Origin: Azadirachta indica
Lineage: Eukaryota > Streptophyta > Magnoliopsida > Sapindales > Meliaceae
Length of the DNA stretch: 64,000 nt
NCBI GenBank assembly: GCA_022749755.1
Contig: CM040440.1
Coordinates: forward strand, 11,705,269-11,769,268
Direction: 5' to 3'
This document shows positions 61,191 to 64,000 of this stretch, in pieces. Position 1 is the first letter of the stretch, and every line of letters begins with the position of its first letter. The position numbers and the translations under genes are program-made. The notes under the pieces were generated by a model. It ran no database searches, had not been told where the DNA came from, and saw only the letters and a list, made by a program, of their open reading frames with translations.

Positions 61191-62611
61191 TCTTTCAAGT
61201 TCATTAAAAGTCAAGGTAAGTTGAACAAACGACATGCCAAATGGGTCGAATTTATTGAGACTTTTCCTTATGTGATTAAATACAAGCAAGGTAAAGACAA
61301 TGTTGTGGCTGATGCACTTTCACGGAGGTATACTTTACTTAATGCTTTAGATGCAAGAATGCTTGGATTTGAACGTATTAAAACTCTTTATGATGATGAT
61401 TCTGACTTTTCTAGCATTTTCAAAGTATGTGAGAAAGCTGCATATGGTAAGTTTTATAGAATGGATGGGTTTTTGTTTAAAGAAAATAAATTGTGCATAC
61501 CTATTTGTTCTTTGAGAGAATTGCTTGTAAAAGAGTTTCATGGGGGTGGTTTAATGGGACATTTTGGCATTACAAAAACTTTAGACACTTTAGATGAACA
61601 CTTCTATTGGCCTAAAATGAAAAATGATGTGCAAAGAGTTTGTCATAGATGTGTTGTGTGCAAACAAGCTAAATCCAAAGTTTTAAATCAAGGTTTGTAT
61701 ACTCCTTTACCTGTTTCTAGTGAACCTTGGACTAATATTTCCATGGATTTTGTTTTGGGTTTACCTAGATCGAAAAAGGGGAAAGATTCTATTTTTGTAG
61801 TGGTTGATAGGTTTTCCAAAATGTCACACTTTATACCTTGTAATAAAACTGATGATGCCACTAATATTACAAATCTGTTCTTTAGGGAAATAGTGCATTT
61901 GCATGGCATTCCAAAAACTATTGTTAGTGATAGAGATGTGAAGTTTCTAAGTCATTTTTGAAAAGTTTTGTGGAGTAGATTGGGTACGAAATTGTTATAT
62001 TCTACTACTTGTCACCCACAAACTGATGGTCAAACAGAAGTTGTGAATAGGACTTTGGGAACTTTGTTACGTGCTATTATCCAAAAGAATTTGAAGAATT
62101 GGGAAGAGTGCATTCCATTTGTTGAATTCGCATATAATAGAGTTGTGCATTCTACTACTGGTTTTTCACCGTTTGAAATTGTTTATGACTTTAACCCACT
62201 AACCCCTTTGGATTTAGTTCCTTTACCTTGTGATGAAAGAACTAGCTTAGATGGGCAAATGAAGGCAGAATTGGTGAGAAAACTACATTCAGATGTGCGC
62301 AAGAACATTGAAAAGAAGAATCAACAAATTACAAATCAAGTAAACAAAGGACGAAGGCGCGTTGTATTCGAGCTTGGTGATTGGGTTTGGGTACATATGC
62401 GAAAGGAAAGGTTTCCAACTCAAAGGAAGTCAAAGCTACATCCAAGAGGAGATGGTCCCTTTCAAGTTGTTGAGAAGATCAATGATAATGCCTACAAATT
62501 GGATCTTCCTGGTGAGTATACTGTGAATGCTACTTTTAATGTCGCTGATCTTTCTCCTTTTGATGTAGATGGTGAAGATTCGTGGACGAATCATCTTGAG
62601 GAGTGAGGGAA
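61191..62611 (+). pseudogene. Element L RNase H end and integrase
   Basis: The sequence enters RNase H at the [18 protein letters not shown] region. 61221-61961 (246 residues) contains [10 protein letters not shown], the integrase zinc domain ([19 protein letters not shown]) and two of three catalytic acidic motifs ([21 protein letters not shown]). It ends at a TGA (61959-61961) for a conserved Trp. 61968-62606 resumes with [10 protein letters not shown] and the integrase C-terminus. A further TGA precedes the LTR, so the LTR-encoded tail is cut off in this copy. Confidence 0.88.
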
Positions 62612-63458
62612 TGATGCAAATACGGATGCACACAAGAGCAATGATCCAATTCAGATACCTAATGGTCCTGTTACAAGAGCAAGAATGAAGAAATTCAAAG
62701 ATGCATTGAATGGGATGATTCAAGGTTTGTGGGATGATCTTGCAACAATTCAAGAGTGTAAGAAAGAGTTAAATATCAAGCTTGGACTTCAAGACAATAA
62801 TCAGAGCTTGGTAACATTGACACAAATACAAGGAGGCAAAACCTAAAGATTAAAGCTTCTATGGAATTCAACTTCTCAAATTTGTATAAGACCATATTCG
62901 AATGATGTCTCAAGGCTAAGCAAGCATGTTCAAGCTTTTTAATTGCAGTTCAAATCAGATCGTCATCATGATGCAAGTTTCGGATTCCATGTGTCAGTTT
63001 GGGCTAAGTTGCTGTTCAAGCCCATTAGCTATTTTAGTCTTATTTATAAACATATATTTATAGTTTGTTATGTGTTTGGGCTGTTAACTCTAATTATTAA
63101 GCCCAAATTCAGTTTATTTTATTTTAAGTTAGAATAAGTTTAATTTTGTGACCAAACACTCCAATTAGGGTTACTTATCTCTTGTACCCTTATATATTCA
63201 GCCACATGCTCCCATGGAGGGGGAATTACTTGGTGGAATGAAATTAAATTGAGAGTGTTTTCTCTTATTTTGATTCTTGCTTGAATCAAGGTTCTTACAA
63301 TCAAAGCTAATTACTTTGAAGGTATTTATTCTAAAGTTCTATTTCACAAGTTGAAATTGGGTTGCAAACTTGGGTGAATCTGATTTAACTTTCCAAGAGG
63401 TTGCTTCCATGCGTAAAGATATTGGGTCTCAAGTTTAATATACTCGGGGTTCGTATCA
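62612..63458 (+). repeat. 3' LTR of element L
   Basis: 847 bp with intact TGATGCAAAT and TTCGTATCA ends. The base after it enters a second family C integrase. Confidence 0.9.
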
Positions 63459-63921
63459 ATTCTACTACTGGTTTTTCACCGTTTGAAATTGTTTATGGCT
63501 TTAACCCACTAACCCCTTTGGATTTAGTTCCTTTACCTTGTGATGAAAGAATTAGCTTAGATGGAAAAACGAAGGCAGAATTGGTGAGAAAACTACATGC
63601 AGATGTGCGTAAGAACATTGAAAAGAAGAATCAACAAATTACAAGCCAAGTAAACAAAGGACGAAGGCGTGTTGTATTCGAGCCTGGTGATTGGGTTTGG
63701 GTACATATGCGAAAGAAAAGGTTTCCAACTCAAAGGAAGTCAAAGCTACATCCAAGAGGAGATGGTCCCTTTCAAGTTGTTGAGAAGATCAATGATAATG
63801 CTTACAAATTAGATCTTCCTGGTGAGTATACTGTGAATGCAACTTTTAATGTGGCTGATCTTTCTCCTTTTGATGTAGATGGTGAAGATTCGTAGATGAA
63901 TCATCTTAAGGAGCGCGGGAA
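63459..63921 (+). pseudogene. Family C fragment M: integrase C-terminal part
   Basis: Begins at [17 protein letters not shown], downstream of the catalytic Glu region, and runs through [13 protein letters not shown] and [22 protein letters not shown] to DGEDS, then a TAG (63893-63895) for a conserved Trp. It closely matches the same part of L and D. The upstream part of this element is not in the window. Confidence 0.85.
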
Positions 63922-64000
63922 TGATGCAAATACGGATGCACACAAGAGCAATGATCCAATTCAGCTACCTAATGGTCCCGTTACAAGAGTAAGAATGAAG
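63922..64000 (+). repeat. Start of the 3' LTR of fragment M (window edge)
   Basis: TGATGCAAATACGGATGC opens another family C LTR that continues past the window. Confidence 0.85.

Larger units (their letters stand above)
60255..63458 (+). mobile_element. Family C element L: two LTRs, large internal deletion
   Basis: 5' LTR 60255-61097 (the first three bases TGA appear lost), primer site 61101-61112, about 90 bp of leader, then a direct jump near 61190 into RNase H, followed by integrase and a complete 3' LTR 62612-63458 (847 bp). Gag, protease and RT are absent. No target duplication is seen: the left flank is fragment K and the right flank is integrase of fragment M. It could be a deleted descendant of an element like C. 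Confidence 0.85.

Overview
This is plant nuclear heterochromatin, with no host gene, tRNA, rRNA or CRISPR array that I can support. Nearly every base falls in LTR retrotransposons of plant type or in two arrays of an AT-rich satellite of about 146 bp. The plant assignment rests on an Athila-like Ty3/gypsy element, a Ty1/copia element, and several gypsy families primed from an initiator-Met-tRNA-like site (TGGTATCAGAGC) whose pol frame runs on into the LTR, a trait known from CRM-type chromoviruses. A woody dicot such as poplar is possible, because I recall a ~145-bp centromeric satellite there, but I cannot establish the species. Satellite plus CRM-like elements suggests a centromeric or pericentromeric locus (inference).

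Layout, + strand. 1-8616: Athila-like element A1 (gag, PR, RT, RH, IN, long non-coding tail, 3' LTR). 8617-12803: 5'-truncated gypsy 'family B' copy with 3' LTR. 12804-13011: 3' tip of an Athila-like LTR. 13012-22063: satellite array, holding an LTR at 14070-14803. 22064-22491: unique-looking spacer X. 22492-29464: full-length 'family C' element, minus strand, with 5-bp target duplications. 29465-32892: rest of X and a dead copia element. 32893-35598: family B fragment F (minus). 35604-40577: single-LTR family C insertion D (minus). 40578-42997: family B fragment E (plus). 42998-44552: family B 5' end G (minus). 44553-45765: Athila-like LTR (minus). 45790-46745: family H 5' LTR and leader. 46746-48336: copia (minus). 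48337-49055: X (minus). 49056-54967: satellite (opposite orientation). 54968-58668: gypsy element J, split by a solo LTR. 58669-60254: family B fragment K (minus). 60255-63458: deleted family C element L with two LTRs. 63459-64000: family C fragment M.

The most informative structure is a large, old inverted duplication. Satellite + X + copia occur in opposite orientations at about 13-31 kb and 46.7-55 kb. Both arms share the same satellite/X junction, the same aberrant satellite monomer and the same copia stop codons. Element C sits in only the left arm, and the right arm keeps the empty target site. Two family B proviruses appear cut in half and separated (8617-12803 with 42998-44552; 32893-35598 with 58669-60254), which records further rearrangement.

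All coding regions are pseudogenes, broken by frameshifts, stops (often at conserved Trp codons) or deletions. The longest intact stretches are the family C pol frames (688 and 713 codons). Element boundaries are read from TG...CA termini, primer sites and target duplications. Identity estimates were made by eye.
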